DNA of 64,000 bases from Bathynomus jamesi (GCA_023014485.1 JAJOZX010005629.1:166501-230500); one strand, 5' to 3'; counted from the stretch's first letter, positions 1 through 11,260 are shown. The notes: generated from the letters alone by a model not told the origin. Numbers and translations: made by a program.

Positions 1-95
1 GTTTTGATGTTTCTTAGTAAAAAGTTCCTTAACTAGTTAGAATATTTTGAACGCTCAATATATTTATAAAACTATATATATATATATATAAGATC

Positions 96-240
96 ATGCA
101 CAGAATTTGAAAATGACGTGACTTTGTCATTAATGACTCTACTGTCATTAATAACTCTACTAAGCATTAACATAGATTTACCACACCCTGTACGACCACT
201 TATAATACATGTTGAAAGATTTGTGAACTTAATTTCTTTT
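96..240 (-). pseudogene. Polinton packaging ATPase, N-terminal fragment (third copy)
   Basis: On the minus strand a short open stretch carries a Walker A motif (GRTGCGKS) preceded by the same residues that precede it in the two larger Polinton copies. The family pumps DNA into capsids using ATP. Only the first part survives; the rest lies beyond the window or is lost. After Walker A an 18-bp unit is duplicated in tandem (two copies of an AGTAGAGTnATTAATGACA-like block), unlike the other copies. It is divergent from the polymerase fragment at 487, as in the other Polintons, which supports the assignment. Confidence 0.72.
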
Positions 241-295
241 AGAGACTAACTATTGTATGGCATGTTTTAAAAAAACTCATATTCATTAATTTTCT

Positions 296-307
296 CTTCT
301 TTTCCAG
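296..307 (+). promoter_or_regulatory. Pyrimidine tract and AG before polymerase B, possible 3' splice site
   Basis: A pyrimidine-rich tract ending in CAG lies between the divergent ATPase and polymerase fragments. The same kind of tract precedes polymerase B in the other copies, ending at 34,591 on plus and 19,424 on minus. Conservation in three copies suggests a short leader intron. No donor site was assigned. Confidence 0.4.
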
Positions 308-486
308 GTTAGCGTATGACGACCCCTTAAAAGACCTCGGTATACATTACCATCAACTTGCTCGAGTGACGGAAAGTGGGATTGAGGGAATAACCACGGA
401 CCCTTCGGCTCTACTATTGGAGTACCCCCTCAAGTAACCAGCCAAGACCCCCTACACCTTCACAGGCGTTAAAAAATCTAGGCCTG

Positions 487-2170
487 GTGAAGACCAATCT
501 CCGTTCATGTTCGGTATGGAAGCTAAACAACCAAGGCTCAACGTCACGTTCAACTCTGAGGACCAGGATTTATCGTCGACAAACTCATTATCAGAAGAAC
601 CAGCTGAAAAATGTCCTAAAAACCTTCACCCTTACACGTCAACCGCAACATTCCAAGCCCCTTCTACCGATGCGACCACAATCCATATAGAAAGAATGAG
701 TCATCCTTCATACAACGGTGAATCTCTTACCTCATTGCATAATGTGTGTAATACCCCTACACTTCCTAGAAGTCTTTACAACGTCAGGATTGATCCCCTA
801 GTCGCGTATTCGGAGAGTTTCCAACAAGGACTTCGCAATGTAGTTCGAAGTATCATCGCATATGCTCTTCAGAGCAATGAGGACCGGGAGGTCCGGGTAC
901 GTTTGGGTTTGAGGCAAATGGTGACGATAGCGATCAGTTCTGGATAGTAATACCTTACAGGCTCTTGTGGTGAAAGACGTCGACTACATTCTCTCACGTT
1001 TAGCACAAACTTCTCAAAGTGGTTAAAAGTTTAACTTGGAGAATTTCACTGTTGAAATTGACCTCGTCTTCTGTGCTGAAGGGCATGATGTTACACCTTA
1101 TACATTTAACTTCAATTCTCAGGCTATTCACAAACGCCATATAAACACCGAGCGTGGTTGCGGATTTTTTGCTATAATCCTGGCTCATATGTTTATCATG
1201 CTAAACAAGGCGTCTAGAAGCTTCCGATTAGAAGCTTTAATGAAGATAATCCTCACAATATAGCGGATAAATATGAGCGTTATTGTGTGAATGACGTGCG
1301 CTTACTTAGAATATGGTTCCAAGCCTTTAGAAGGATGTACATAGTCCGCTTCAACTGCGACTTGCTACAAGCCGCAACCACGATCGCGTCGTTGAGCTTT
1401 GTTGTGCTCAAGAACAACTTCATGCCTAAAGACACACTTGCCGTCATTCCCCGAAACAACCCACGGAGTTATGCGTATAAGGCAATTTACTGGCTCATAC
1501 ACCTACAACAACAGACCGGTATATTCATAAAACATGCTCGCAACACGGGGGAAATGGCCATTAAGATTAATGGTCGTGTTTTTTGGGTGGATGGTCTAAG
1601 CGAAGACACCACCACTGGTGAGAAGTCTTTGTACTCCTTTAACGGTTGTTGGTGGTATGCATGTCCACGTCCTGAGTGTGGAGTCACAAGCGATGGACCT
1701 GCATGGACCCGTACCCGCGACCAACTTATAAGCTCCCATTTCACTCAAAAGGTTTTGTGGGAACACGAATATGATGTACGGATGGCGAGAGTTGAACAGT
1801 ACCCCGAAGAAATAAGCACCATCAAGCATTCAATGGTGCTGGACCCTCTGAAATGCGGTGATAGTTTGTTTGGTGGACGCACAAACCCCTTCAAACTATA
1901 TTTTCCACCTATGGTGGGCGTCAAACTCCATTACTACGACTTCTGTTCTTTATACCCCAACGTGATGAGGAACAACCCATACCGGTAGGTACACCTGAAA
2001 AACTGGTGGGTCACGCACTACCAACCATAGAAGAGTTCTCAACTAATTTGAACGAGAACTAGTTCGGACTTTCCTTTGTTGGTGTGCTCCCACCTGCCGA
2101 TTTATGGTTGCCAATCTTTCCTGTTGTGATAGACCACAAGCTCATGTTTCCCTTGTGCGTGAAGTGTGCT
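487..2170 (+). pseudogene. Polinton protein-primed DNA polymerase B, internally deleted copy
   Basis: Several broken open stretches match consecutive parts of the other two polymerase genes. Residues from 507 match the N-terminal region, 1,036-1,200 the next conserved block, and 1,255-1,988 the region from the third exonuclease motif (YCVNDV) to polymerase motif A (YDFCSLYP). The zinc-ribbon-like part and first exonuclease motifs are missing between about 1,210 and 1,255, so an internal deletion has joined distant parts. Further frameshifts follow, and homology stops at about 2,170. Motif A keeps its catalytic aspartate here. It is a dead copy in the same orientation as the inner Polinton. 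Confidence 0.85.
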
Positions 2171-2171
2171 T

Positions 2172-2373
2172 AGACCATCCACCCAAAAAACATGACCATT
2201 AATCTTAATGGCCATTTCCTCCGTGTTGCGAGCATATTTTATGAATATACCGGTCTGTTGTTGTAGATGTATGAGCCAGTAAATTGCCTTATACCCATAA
2301 CTCCGTGGGTTGTTTCGGGGAATGACAGCTAGTGTGTCTTTAGGCATGAAGTTGTTCTTGAACACAGCCGTGA
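2172..2373 (-). pseudogene. Inverted duplicate of a polymerase B segment
   Basis: On the minus strand this piece encodes the same residues as about 1,405-1,605 on the plus strand (NNFMPKDTLAVIPRNNPRSY and onward). It is fused at 2,373 to an unrelated transposase fragment and at 2,172 to the end of the plus-strand polymerase homology. It is a rearrangement junction rather than a gene. Small differences from the plus-strand piece suggest either a separate Polinton source or an old inversion. Confidence 0.8.
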
Positions 2374-2921
2374 GTTTCTGTATGTCTGTATCGCTTAATT
2401 CATTAACAAATGACGGGCGGTATAGGTTCATGCCGAGATCTTTTGTCACGTGATCTCTCATTGTGGACATAGGGACTGCAAGTTCTTGTGATCGTTTCCG
2501 AAGTGATTCTTTTCGGTGAACGAGCCCCCGATGCAATCACACCTTCACATTGTTCTGCTCGCGTTGTTGATCTGCTCGACCGTGGTTTGTCCTTGATGGA
2601 GCCAGTTTCAAACAGCTTTTTCTCCCAGCGTAATACCTTCTTATTTGGCCTTATTGAATCTTGTGTTCAAATCATTCTGGATATCATGCATCGTTTTGCC
2701 AGTATGTGACCTTTCATGAGCCCATGTGCTCATCACTATCCTTTCCTCCAGAGTGTAAGTGGACTGGTCTGCCATTGTTCACACAACTCTAATACTTGGC
2801 AAAGAAAAAAATGTCAATGAATCACATATAAATTCAATTAATCACACAGAAATAAAATTGGTATTACAATATGTACATTTTGTAGGGGGTGACGAGACTT
2901 TTCGAACACCCTGTACAAGTC
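2373..2921 (-). pseudogene. Mariner-like transposon 5' end with truncated transposase
   Basis: A likely start codon at 2,774 (minus) opens a frame with YTLEERIVM and ETGSIKDKPRS, patterns of the helix-turn-helix DNA-binding half of Tc1/mariner-like transposases. Upstream, 2,887-2,921 reads as a terminal inverted repeat starting ACAGGGTGTTCGAAAAGT on the minus strand. The catalytic DDE/D half is missing because the sequence changes to Polinton polymerase at 2,373. The frame is also interrupted. Confidence 0.65.
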
Positions 2922-2989
2922 TGTTTTCTAATTTTCTTAATATGACCTTGAGTTATTGCATCAGCTTCTTATGAGAAAAAGAAAGTTAC

Positions 2990-3186
2990 ATATATCTAAC
3001 TTGTCCAAACGTGAAATCATTTTGAACATCGGTATCATATCATATCAACGTCTCTCAAAACTAAACATACCTAGTTCCTTTACTCTTTCCCTGTATTCCA
3101 ATCTTCTTAGGTTATGGATAAGCTTGGTTGTCCTACGTTGCACACCTTCAAACATATCAATAACATGTTTAAGGTAAGGGGACCAA
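2990..3186 (-). pseudogene. Non-LTR retrotransposon fragment (RT thumb region)
   Basis: The minus strand encodes FEGVQRRTTKLIHNLRRLEY followed by RERVKELGMFSFERR. This pattern is typical of the segment after the reverse transcriptase active site in CR1/Jockey-like non-LTR retrotransposons. Only about 65 residues remain and a stop interrupts them. It is separate from the longer fragment at 3,250-3,960. Confidence 0.6.
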
Positions 3187-3249
3187 GCTAAGAATTATGT
3201 AATTTACAGATGACTTCCTTACTCTTGTAACTACAGTAACATTGCTCAT

Positions 3250-3960
3250 AATAACCTTACCTTACCTTACCTTACAACCTTACAAAGGTTTCGCGCGATG
3301 ATTTCTCATTTCGCGAAGGTCAAGCTTGTCGCCCCTCCTCTCGAGTTGGCCTGGTGAAGTAGTGAGTTGGATTCTTGCGTTCTCCACCTCACATAGCCAG
3401 GTACGCCCGGCTCATCGGGGATTGTTCTGAGCCAGGTGTCTAGTCTTCTTTTGAAGATTTCCACTGCAACACCCTTCGTGTTTTTTAGGTCTTTGGGCAA
3501 CTGATTAAACAGTGGTCCTCTCACTACAAAACTATTTTCTTTCAGGGTTAAGGATGTTCCCTGTCTCGCCTTCAATTTGGGAATACGACACAGTCTACCG
3601 TTTCTACTTTCCGCCGTTGTTTGGGGAGTTATAGGGTTCAGAGTAAGATTAGGGATTAGTTTCTCCATTATTTTCCAAGTGTAAATAATGGTGTATCTCT
3701 CTCTTCTCCTTTCCAGTGAATATAGGTCTAGTTCGCGTAACCTTTCCCAGTAATTTATTTCTTTGCACCCATTTATCTTGGCTGTGAAGCTTCATTAGAT
3801 CCCTTCCAGCTGTTTAATGTCTTCTTTTTTATATGGGGATGTTAGGACCGAGCAGTATTCCAATTTGGGTATTATCAGGGTTTTTAGTAGAGGAATCATT
3901 ATATTCCTATCCCTTCGTTTAAAGGTTCTCAATATCTGACCCGTTATTCTCTTCGAAATG
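3250..3960 (-). mobile_element. 3' end of a CR1-like non-LTR retrotransposon
   Basis: The minus strand encodes the C-terminal part of a retrotransposon polyprotein. NYWERLRELDLYSLERRRER is followed by an open stretch at 3,306-3,668 with SFVVRGPLFNQLPKDL, FKRRLDTWL and SNSLL, patterns common at the end of such proteins. At 3,250-3,290 the element ends in repeats of a TAAGG-type pentamer, as expected for a 3' tail. The 5' part is absent because of a 5' truncation or the adjoining element at 3,960. A stop pair near 3,810 shows it is inactive. Confidence 0.75.
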
Positions 3961-4509
3961 GGACGATTTGACGCCGCCGTTTGGCCGCCACAGTTTGGGC
4001 GCGGAGCTGGTTTAACTTAACATTTAAAATATATAAATAAATGAAACAATAAAAAATTATAAAGATTTATTTAGAACCATCATTACAATATTTGTATCTG
4101 CCCCCTTGACGATTGGTTAGGTTAAGTCGTGATATTTTCGTTAGTTTTAACAAAAATATCACGACTTAACCTAACCAATCGTCAAGGGGGCAGATAACGG
4201 AAAAGTACCCATATTATATATGCACCTTATAATACACTGACTCTGTTGCTCGCACCGCCAAAAAAGTAACGAAGGGTCGCGCTTGCTACATTTATCAAAC
4301 ACATACAAATATCCATTATGTGAAAACTTGTTTCCCTTTCTTACTTGATATATTTTCAGACATTTATGCTATTAAGGGCAACAACACAACTTATCTGAAA
4401 AGACAGACAGCACTTCAGGTTAATAACCAAGTATTACTATTTAATACTTAATACTAATTAACGGCGGCGCCCAAACGGTGGCGCCCAAACGGCGGCGCCA
4501 AATCGTACC
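3960..4509. mobile_element. MITE-like element with GC-rich inverted ends
   Basis: The left end reads GGGACGATTTGACGCCGCCG and the right end, reverse complemented, GGGTACGATTTGGCGCCGCC. Several GGCGCC/CCGTTTGG units repeat close to each end. The interior has no recognisable gene and holds a long palindrome. Size (about 550 bp), inverted ends and lack of coding capacity fit a non-autonomous DNA transposon. No target duplication was clear. Confidence 0.6.
4095..4196. repeat. Long near-perfect palindrome
   Basis: The two arms, about 44 bp each, start with TATCTGCCCCCTTGACG and end with its complement, separated by roughly 14 bp. The pairing looks essentially perfect, so the single strand would fold into a strong hairpin. 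It lies inside the MITE-like element. Confidence 0.9.
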
Positions 4510-5289
4510 CGACCGATAGAAAATAACTATGCTGTAATTTCGTCACAATGGAATTCGTGATGTGTGTTCATTTTACGTTAAGCGATTCAAAAATTATGGC
4601 GAGGACAAAAAAGTGTAACGAATGGACAGACAGACGAGACGGACGGACAAGGACCAGACTGTATGACCACTCCAAATTTATCATATTTGCCGTGGGCATA
4701 TTTATCACTCTTTACTTCTTCCATGCAAGAAGGAGGTGCCAAAGGCGAACGCCAGCAAAAATGTCCCCCATAGAAAAAGAAGAGAGAGCAAAATACAAAT
4801 ACTATTTTTAATTTCATTTTTAGTTTTGTAAAGATTGTATACAGCGTAAGATGCATATCTGTGTAGTGACGAATAGATGGAGAAAGTGTGTGTTTGAGAG
4901 GATGCTGGACTGCTCTTGCGGTAGATGAGACACGGAAAAAGATCCGTTAAGGAGGATAGTGACAGAAGAAACGGGAGTTCCAACACTCCCTGTCTTCTGC
5001 TTAACGTAAATCCCAGGAGTACTCCCTTGGTCGATTGGGTCGATTGGTGTCTACAATCTCCTCCTTAGATCTACAAGAAGCGCAGTGATAAAAGTATTTG
5101 TTACGTCAACAAATTGCTGATGGCTCAGTGTCAAGACTAAACACTATCTTTACCGTATTTATTGGGAATCCATTTCAACCTTGTTTTATTATATTCTTTT
5201 TCAGGGTATGCAATACTAAATTCATTCGTTGCAAGATCTAAGAAACTTAACACCCGAGCAAAACAAAAATCATGCCAGGTACATATTAT
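4510..5289. other. No recognisable feature
   Basis: Only short open stretches on both strands, none with a known motif or homology to other parts of the window. A GACAGACAGACG-type run near 4,625 is low complexity. Confidence 0.5.
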
Positions 5290-5640
5290 ATATGTACAGT
5301 TGCCCACATATGTAATGTTCCTTGCCTCACAGGCGGCTCCGTATATGTGGCAATGCCGTAGTGTTAGTCAAGGTACCCCAACTGTGTTATATCCAATAAC
5401 ATACTGTATAACACAGACATATATATCTACAGGACAACTGAATGGCAGTCATTGACATACAGGTAATTATAATGTAATGTTTGTGTTCATAAAGATAAAC
5501 AATTAATATGATCGTGAACAGCATTGAACTCCATGTAGTTTACTAGTCTTATACAGTAATAAGGTTCCATTATGATTACTGCAAATCTATATGAACAACT
5601 ACTACTACAGAACATTTTATATACTAGTAAATGCAAAATG
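5290..5640 (+). repeat. Dispersed repeat, copy 1 (copy 2 at 63,310)
   Basis: Phrases such as ATCGTGAACAGCATTGAACT, AGTAATAAGGTTCCATTATG and TTATATACTAGT recur in the same order at 63,310-63,760. The two copies are in direct orientation and bracket the Polinton block. No coding capacity was seen. The copies differ by small indels and substitutions. Confidence 0.85.
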
Positions 5641-5899
5641 TTCGCTTGCAGGAAATTTTCGCGAAAATATCCAGCAGGAGAAAATTTGATGATTTAAACT
5701 AATCTTTGGAAGATAGTAAGAAAATAAAACTTAGATCGCTAAATTAATTTATTTGAAAAGTAAATTCAGTATATTGTAATAAAACATTGTAAAGTAAAAA
5801 CAGGTCTACACAACCCAATGAGGAAGTTGTGAGTTTTCGAAATAGGCAGCCACCTTTCTCACATTGCTACGGGGATTAATTCAACTGGTAGATACGTGA

Positions 5900-6860
5900 G
5901 AAGGGTAGGGACTAAAACTCACATTCTCACCCCTCGCATAGATGTTACCTACCCATTGAAGCTCACGAGATTTAGGCGCTTTTTTAGCCCAATCCGCGGC
6001 TTTCCATCTTCCCCCTATTGCCGATCGCTAGCCCTAGGGGCCGCCCTAGGCACCGGGGAGACAGCTGCTCCAACGAGCCGAGGCGTTAGTTGCGCGATTG
6101 ATGGAAAATTTTGGGCACAGTCATAGGCCCTATCCGCGCTACTTATAAGTCAACGCGTGGGTTATAGAGGGGTCTGCGGCCGGGCTGGGCTCACCCCGGC
6201 CCTACCTTTTGATAGGTGCTGTTAGACACGGTCAAACTTCGATAGGTACCCGGGGGGAACCGAGAATTAATTAAACGGCTACAGCGGCTACTTTACGCGG
6301 CTACGAGCTCCATTCGCAAAATTCTCCAGGTTGTCCCGGACCAGGTTTAGACTTATCGGCGATCCCTTGACTCCGGGAACCCAATACCGCCCGGAGATAC
6401 GCGATCTCCGGGGGGCCTATCCATAGGCTAAAGGATAGGGGAGAAGTTTTCCCCCCCGACTACTAGCCCGAAACTGGAATCATAGGCTAACCGACGAGGT
6501 GCAATGGTCGGTCGTCACATGTTGTACCACGAAAGACTTATCGGCGATCCCTTGACTCCGGGAACCCAATACCGCCCGGAGATACGCGATCTCCGGGGGG
6601 CCTATCCATAGGCTAAAGGATAGAGGAGAAGTTTTCCCCCCGACTCCTAGCCCGAAACTGGAATCATAGGCTAACCGACGGGGTGCAATTGTCGGTCACG
6701 TGTCAAAACTTCAACTCCATCATCGGTAGGGGATGGGGGATCTCCTGAGCCCCGCGCCCCTTCGTAAATTCCTTCGAAACCTATGCTGAGGGGGAGTAAC
6801 CGGTCGTTCCCCGATAGGGACATAGGTCCTATACCCGGGGAACTCACGTAATGTCAGTTT
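5900..6860. repeat. GC-rich block with 185-bp tandem duplication
   Basis: This stretch is much richer in G and C than its surroundings and has many homopolymer C or G runs. A unit starting ACTTATCGGCGATCCCTTGA at 6,351 is repeated at 6,536, a period of 185 bp, with only a few differences over about 165 bp. Before and after the pair the sequence is GC-rich but not obviously repeated. No credible protein or RNA gene was recognised; a satellite or retrotransposon untranslated region is possible. Confidence 0.7.
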
Positions 6861-6988
6861 TACTCTCACGACAGTAAAAACATTTTAAATTATACACTGT
6901 ATTATTTCTGTATAACAAGAATGTCATGAATGACGCTAATTTCCCAACTCTTCCGAATAGTCTCCCTCATTTTGTGTAGGTTATCCCC

Positions 6989-7900
6989 AGTAGTATGGAC
7001 GCCAAAGGGGAGAGTGCAATGCAATTGCAAATGTTGATCAATGTTGCAAAAGTTACGCAACAAGAGGGGAGGGGGTGTTGCAAGGTGATATGCAACAAAG
7101 GGGGAGAGGGGAATGTTGCAAGATGTTATGCAGCAAAGGGGAGGGGATGTTGCAAGATGTTATGCAACGAAGAGGAGGGGAATGTTGCAAGATGTTATGC
7201 AACAAAGGGTGAGGGAGGAATGTTGCAAGAGCAACAAGGGGTTATGCAATTTGGAGGCGGAGTTATCCCCCCAAGAGAAAGAGAGAGGAGAAGGAGAGAA
7301 AGGAAGAGAAATGTTCGCCTGGCAGGAGCCAAGCGCATATTAAGACTTCAGCCGAGCGGACGTTGTCTTAATATGTTCCTAATCAGCCAGCTGGCTTAAT
7401 CAGCCAGTTGGCTTATCTGGCTGAGTTGCCAGATTGCGCTATTTATTTAATTAAAGCATATATTCTGACTTAACCCACCAGTTCGCGTATCTGGCTGAGT
7501 TGTTAGTTTGCGCTATTTATTTAATTAAAGCATATATGCTGACTTAAACAGGCAGCTGACTTAGAAGGCGTAAATGGTTTGTTCAGGTGTACAGGTTAAG
7601 TTGCCAGATAGCGCTATTTATTTAATTAATGCACATATTCTGGTTTCGAAATCCGCTTTAGAAGCGAGCCAATTGATATAATTAAATACCCTGCATAACT
7701 AAAAGAATTAAATAAAACACCATTACATCATTCTGTTTATTTAGGCGAATTAATGGAAATATATAGAAAATAAATATACAATGGAATATATATGATAAAA
7801 AATAATAATAGCATAAGAAACAAGAACGGGAAATATATAATAAAAAAATATACAAAACGTTGTATTATCAATATATCACTACAGGAAATATATATACTGT
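6989..7900 (+). repeat. Outer Polinton left terminal inverted repeat
   Basis: It starts AGTAGTATGGACGCC. At about 7,050-7,240 it holds a minisatellite of roughly 30-35 bp built on ATGTTGCAAGATGTTATGCA and G-rich spacers. GGCGGAGTTATCCCCC, repeated CAGCCAGTTGGC words and, near 7,710, AATAAAACACCATTACATCA follow. These landmarks recur in order in the inner element's left repeat, and inverted in the right repeats. Similarity to the inner left repeat continues to about 7,900. Open frames here come from the tandem repeat and are not genes. Confidence 0.8.
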
Positions 7901-8105
7901 ATATATACACACACAGTTATATTAAATAATTAAATATATTAAATAATAATATACGAAACGTATAATCAAATGCATATTAGTACAGGAAATATATACATAT
8001 ACACAATTAAATAAATAAATATACATCCTTTATGTTCTACGAGGTATATTAAACAATTAAAAATAAAATATACGAAACGTATAATCAATTGCATATTAGT
8101 ACAGG

Positions 8106-8108
<3 letters not shown>

Positions 8109-8163
<55 letters not shown>
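8109..8163. repeat. (AT)n microsatellite
   Basis: An uninterrupted TA dinucleotide run that abuts the left end of the hAT element. The same kind of run resumes at 11,261, so the hAT inserted into the microsatellite. Confidence 0.95.
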
Positions 8164-8166
<3 letters not shown>

Positions 8167-11100
8167 TGGCGATTTCTTAATGAATGCAACGCATGCAATG
8201 CATGTGTTAAATATGTTCTCTTTTCAGATCTAAGTAAGGATTATAATTGACAAAAATAATTTTCAGAAACTAAAAATAGTCTAAAGCTTCAATCACGCAT
8301 GTACTGGCTATTGGGCGTAAGCAAAATTATGTCTTATTTCATTAGACAATTAAGAACATTTTTCTGTACACAGATCGAAATACTTGTAGCTAACGCATTC
8401 ACTAATTCAGTCTGGGTACAGAAAAATGTTCTTAATTGTCTAGTGAAATAAGACATGATTTTGTTTACACCGCCTTGCCTTGGGCAATTTTTTAAGGAGA
8501 CTTCTCACTATCCATAAGATATTTTTTTGAGCCTCATAGCTAAATTCAAAAGGCAATATGTTTTAAAATATGCTTAGAAAATTTACTTAATATTTTTACT
8601 AAAAATAATTAAAAACCTTTGTTCTGATTTTTTTTAATTAATGAAAATAATACGGCATGCATTCAGTTTTATAGGTGCATTCACCAAAAGTAACATCTGG
8701 CAATTCTGACAAGGCTTCTTTCCAGTACCACCGCCGCAAGCATCCACTTGTGTTCGGTGTTCCCTTTTGTGCTTTAATTATTTTGGATAATCAGTTAAAT
8801 AAATTATAGCATTGTAGTGCCCATAATGACTGACGATGTGTTTAATCAATTGAAGACTAGAAGATTTTACTCACTCTCTTTTGATGAGAAAAAGCGCATA
8901 TTGAATAATGGCAGACCGATTCCACATTTGAATTTAAGCAAAGAAAATAAAGGCTTCACTAGGAAATTTAATCCTAAGCTGTATGATGATGTTCCCTGGT
9001 TATGTGGAAATATTTCAAATAACAAATTGTACTGTTGGTCGTGTTTCCTATTTTCAAGAGATAACTCTGTGTGGAATTCTGTTAGTCGTGGATACGACGA
9101 TTTAAACAATTTACATACTGCAATTTCTCGCCATGAAAAATCTCTTGCTCACATAAATGCATTTGTTGATCTTAAAACATTTGGAAAGTCAGAAAGAATT
9201 GATTTAATACTCGACAAGCAGAAATCAGTTGCCATTTCCAGACATAACGAAGAAGTTAATAAGAATCGAGAAATTTTGAAACGTTTGATTAGGATAACAT
9301 GTTTTTTAGGTATGCAAGAATTAGCATTTCGCGGTCACAATGAAGAAGAAAACGCTGACAATAGGGGTAACTATATTGAATTGGTATTTTGTATGGGAGA
9401 ATTCGATGAAAAGCTTCAAAACCATTTAAAAACTGCGACTGTTTTTAAGGGAACATCATCTGCTATTCAGAATGACATAATTCAATCTATTAGTGCAGTT
9501 ATGTTAGAACAAATAAAACGTGAGCTTATCGACTGCATGTATGTGGCGATTTTATTAGATGAAACATCTGATGTCAGCTGTTTTTCTCAACTCTCTACTG
9601 TTGTTCGTTATGTTAATAAACATGGAGAGATTTGTGAACGATTTATAAAATTCAATGACGTCAGCAATGATAGAAGTGCAGGAGCGATTTCTGATTTATC
9701 TATAAGGCAACTAGGTGAACTGGGCTGTTTGAAAAAATTAGTTGCTCAAACCTACGACGGTGCTGCTGTTATGGGGAGCGATCTTAATGGAGTACAAACA
9801 AAGATTAGAGAAACTGTACCAGAGGCTATTTTTCTTCACTGCTACGCCCATAAACTTAACCTTGTTTTATCCCAAGCTGTCGCTGAAATTTCCGAATGTA
9901 ATAATTTTTTTTCAGTATTAGGAAGTTTGTCATCATTTTTCAGCAGTTCAACTAAGCGAACTTCAATGCTTGACAAAGTTGTTGGAAAGCGTTTCCCTAA
10001 ACTGGCTCCAACGCGGTGGAACTATTCATCTCGTCTAGTTGAAAGAGTTAAGGAAAATAAAGAAGATTTAATAGATCTTTTAAAAAGCATTCTTGAAAAC
10101 CCAAAGAAATTTGATGAAAAAACAAAAAATAGTGCACGCGGATTGCTGCGTGCAATCCGCACGGTACTGGTATCGATACTTTCGATTTTAATTTTTTATT
10201 AGAAGTATTTTCTTCAATTTTTCCTTTCACTGAATATCTATTTAATGTGCTGCAAACAAAATCTATGGATATTGTGTATAGCTCAATCACCGTTGAAAGC
10301 ACTATGAAAAAAATCAAACAAATAAGGGATACAAAATTTGCAGATATGTGGGACTTGATAACAGAAAGATGTGGTGAACCTGTATGTAAAAGGAAACAGA
10401 GTCTTTCTCCACAAGAGAAGTATAGTCAACTATTTCATGAAATATTCGATAATATACTTCTTCAAATGAAAGAGCGTTTCAGTTCAATGGAAAAATTGGA
10501 ATTCATTGAGCTTTTAGATTGCAAAAAATTTGAGTTCTATGATGTTACTTTCCAAGAGAGAGCTTTTGAATCTTTGAAAAGAAGCTACAATTCATTTTTT
10601 GAGTTTCCTCGTCTCCGTTCTGAATTGTGTGTTTTATATTCGCACAAATCTTTTGCCAAAAAGAATGTTGCTGAGCTCCTAAAATATCTACTGGAAAGCG
10701 AAATGCACAAAGGTCTTAAGGAAATATATAAATTGACGAATTTGATTCTAACTATACCAATATCGACAGCAAGTGTTGAGCGATCATTTTCTGCGCTTAA
10801 AAGAATTAAAAGTTATTTACGGAGTTCCCAAAGTGAAGAAAGGCTATCTAATCTTGCCTTAATTTCAATTGAAAAAAATTTCCTCAAGAAGCTTATGGAG
10901 AATCGAGAGTACTTTTACAATTTGGTCATCGAAGAATTTTGCAGGAAAACTAGGAGAGCAGAATTTCAATTCAAATAATGCTTCACAATTATTTAAGGTA
11001 AATTTTAAATTTGTATCTTTTTCTTTAAATCAATTCGGTAACTACTATATATAAATATGTCTAATTTATTGTTCGCATATTTAAGCCTAACATTAAATGA

Positions 11101-11260
11101 ACTTTCCTTCAAAGAGGTCCCCAAAAGTTTGTAAAACACCTTTAACTTGCTAAGTTCTATGTAAACAATATGCAAAGTTTGGGCAAGAGGGTTAGGCGGA
11201 TGTTTTTCTTCCATTCCATAACATTGCATGCCTGAACAAAAATGTCACGAGTCGCCACTG
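8164..11260 (+). mobile_element. hAT transposon
   Basis: Ends read CAGTGGCGA on the left and its complement on the right (TCGCCACTG ending at 11,260), with a few more matching bases inside (GCATGCAATG). Both flanks are TATATATA, consistent with an 8-bp hAT target duplication within the microsatellite, though the repeat makes this ambiguous. It carries one transposase gene in the plus direction. Confidence 0.88.
8817..10978 (+). pseudogene. hAT transposase, one frameshift
   Basis: The first frame (8,817-10,202) has a TTF-type zinc finger region near residues 50-115 (PWLCGN, YCWSCFLF, SRHEKSLAH). The RNase H-like core follows, with ILLDETSDV and TYDGAAVMGS holding the expected acidic residues, and HCYAHKLNLVL. 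The second frame (10,247-10,978) has the hAT C-terminal dimerisation motif (PISTASVERSFSALKRIKSY). The two frames are offset by a frameshift near 10,165 and would otherwise form about 720 residues, usual for this ZMYM/DUF4371-type hAT group. Apart from that break the gene is nearly complete, so inactivation looks recent. Confidence 0.88.

Noticed and set aside
4548..4986. Overlapping frames of 87-93 residues on both strands
   Set aside because: No motif, no homologue in the window, and the minus-strand frames owe their hydrophobicity to a TTTTT/CTTC-rich run.
7050..7240. CRISPR-like array in the regular TTGCAA repeats
   Set aside because: Units are contiguous degenerate tandem repeats without unique spacers, in an animal genome.
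6995..7399. 134-residue open frame with CCKxxCN repeats
   Set aside because: It is the translation of the terminal-repeat minisatellite; other frames across the same tandem repeat are equally open and the other three terminal repeats do not preserve it.
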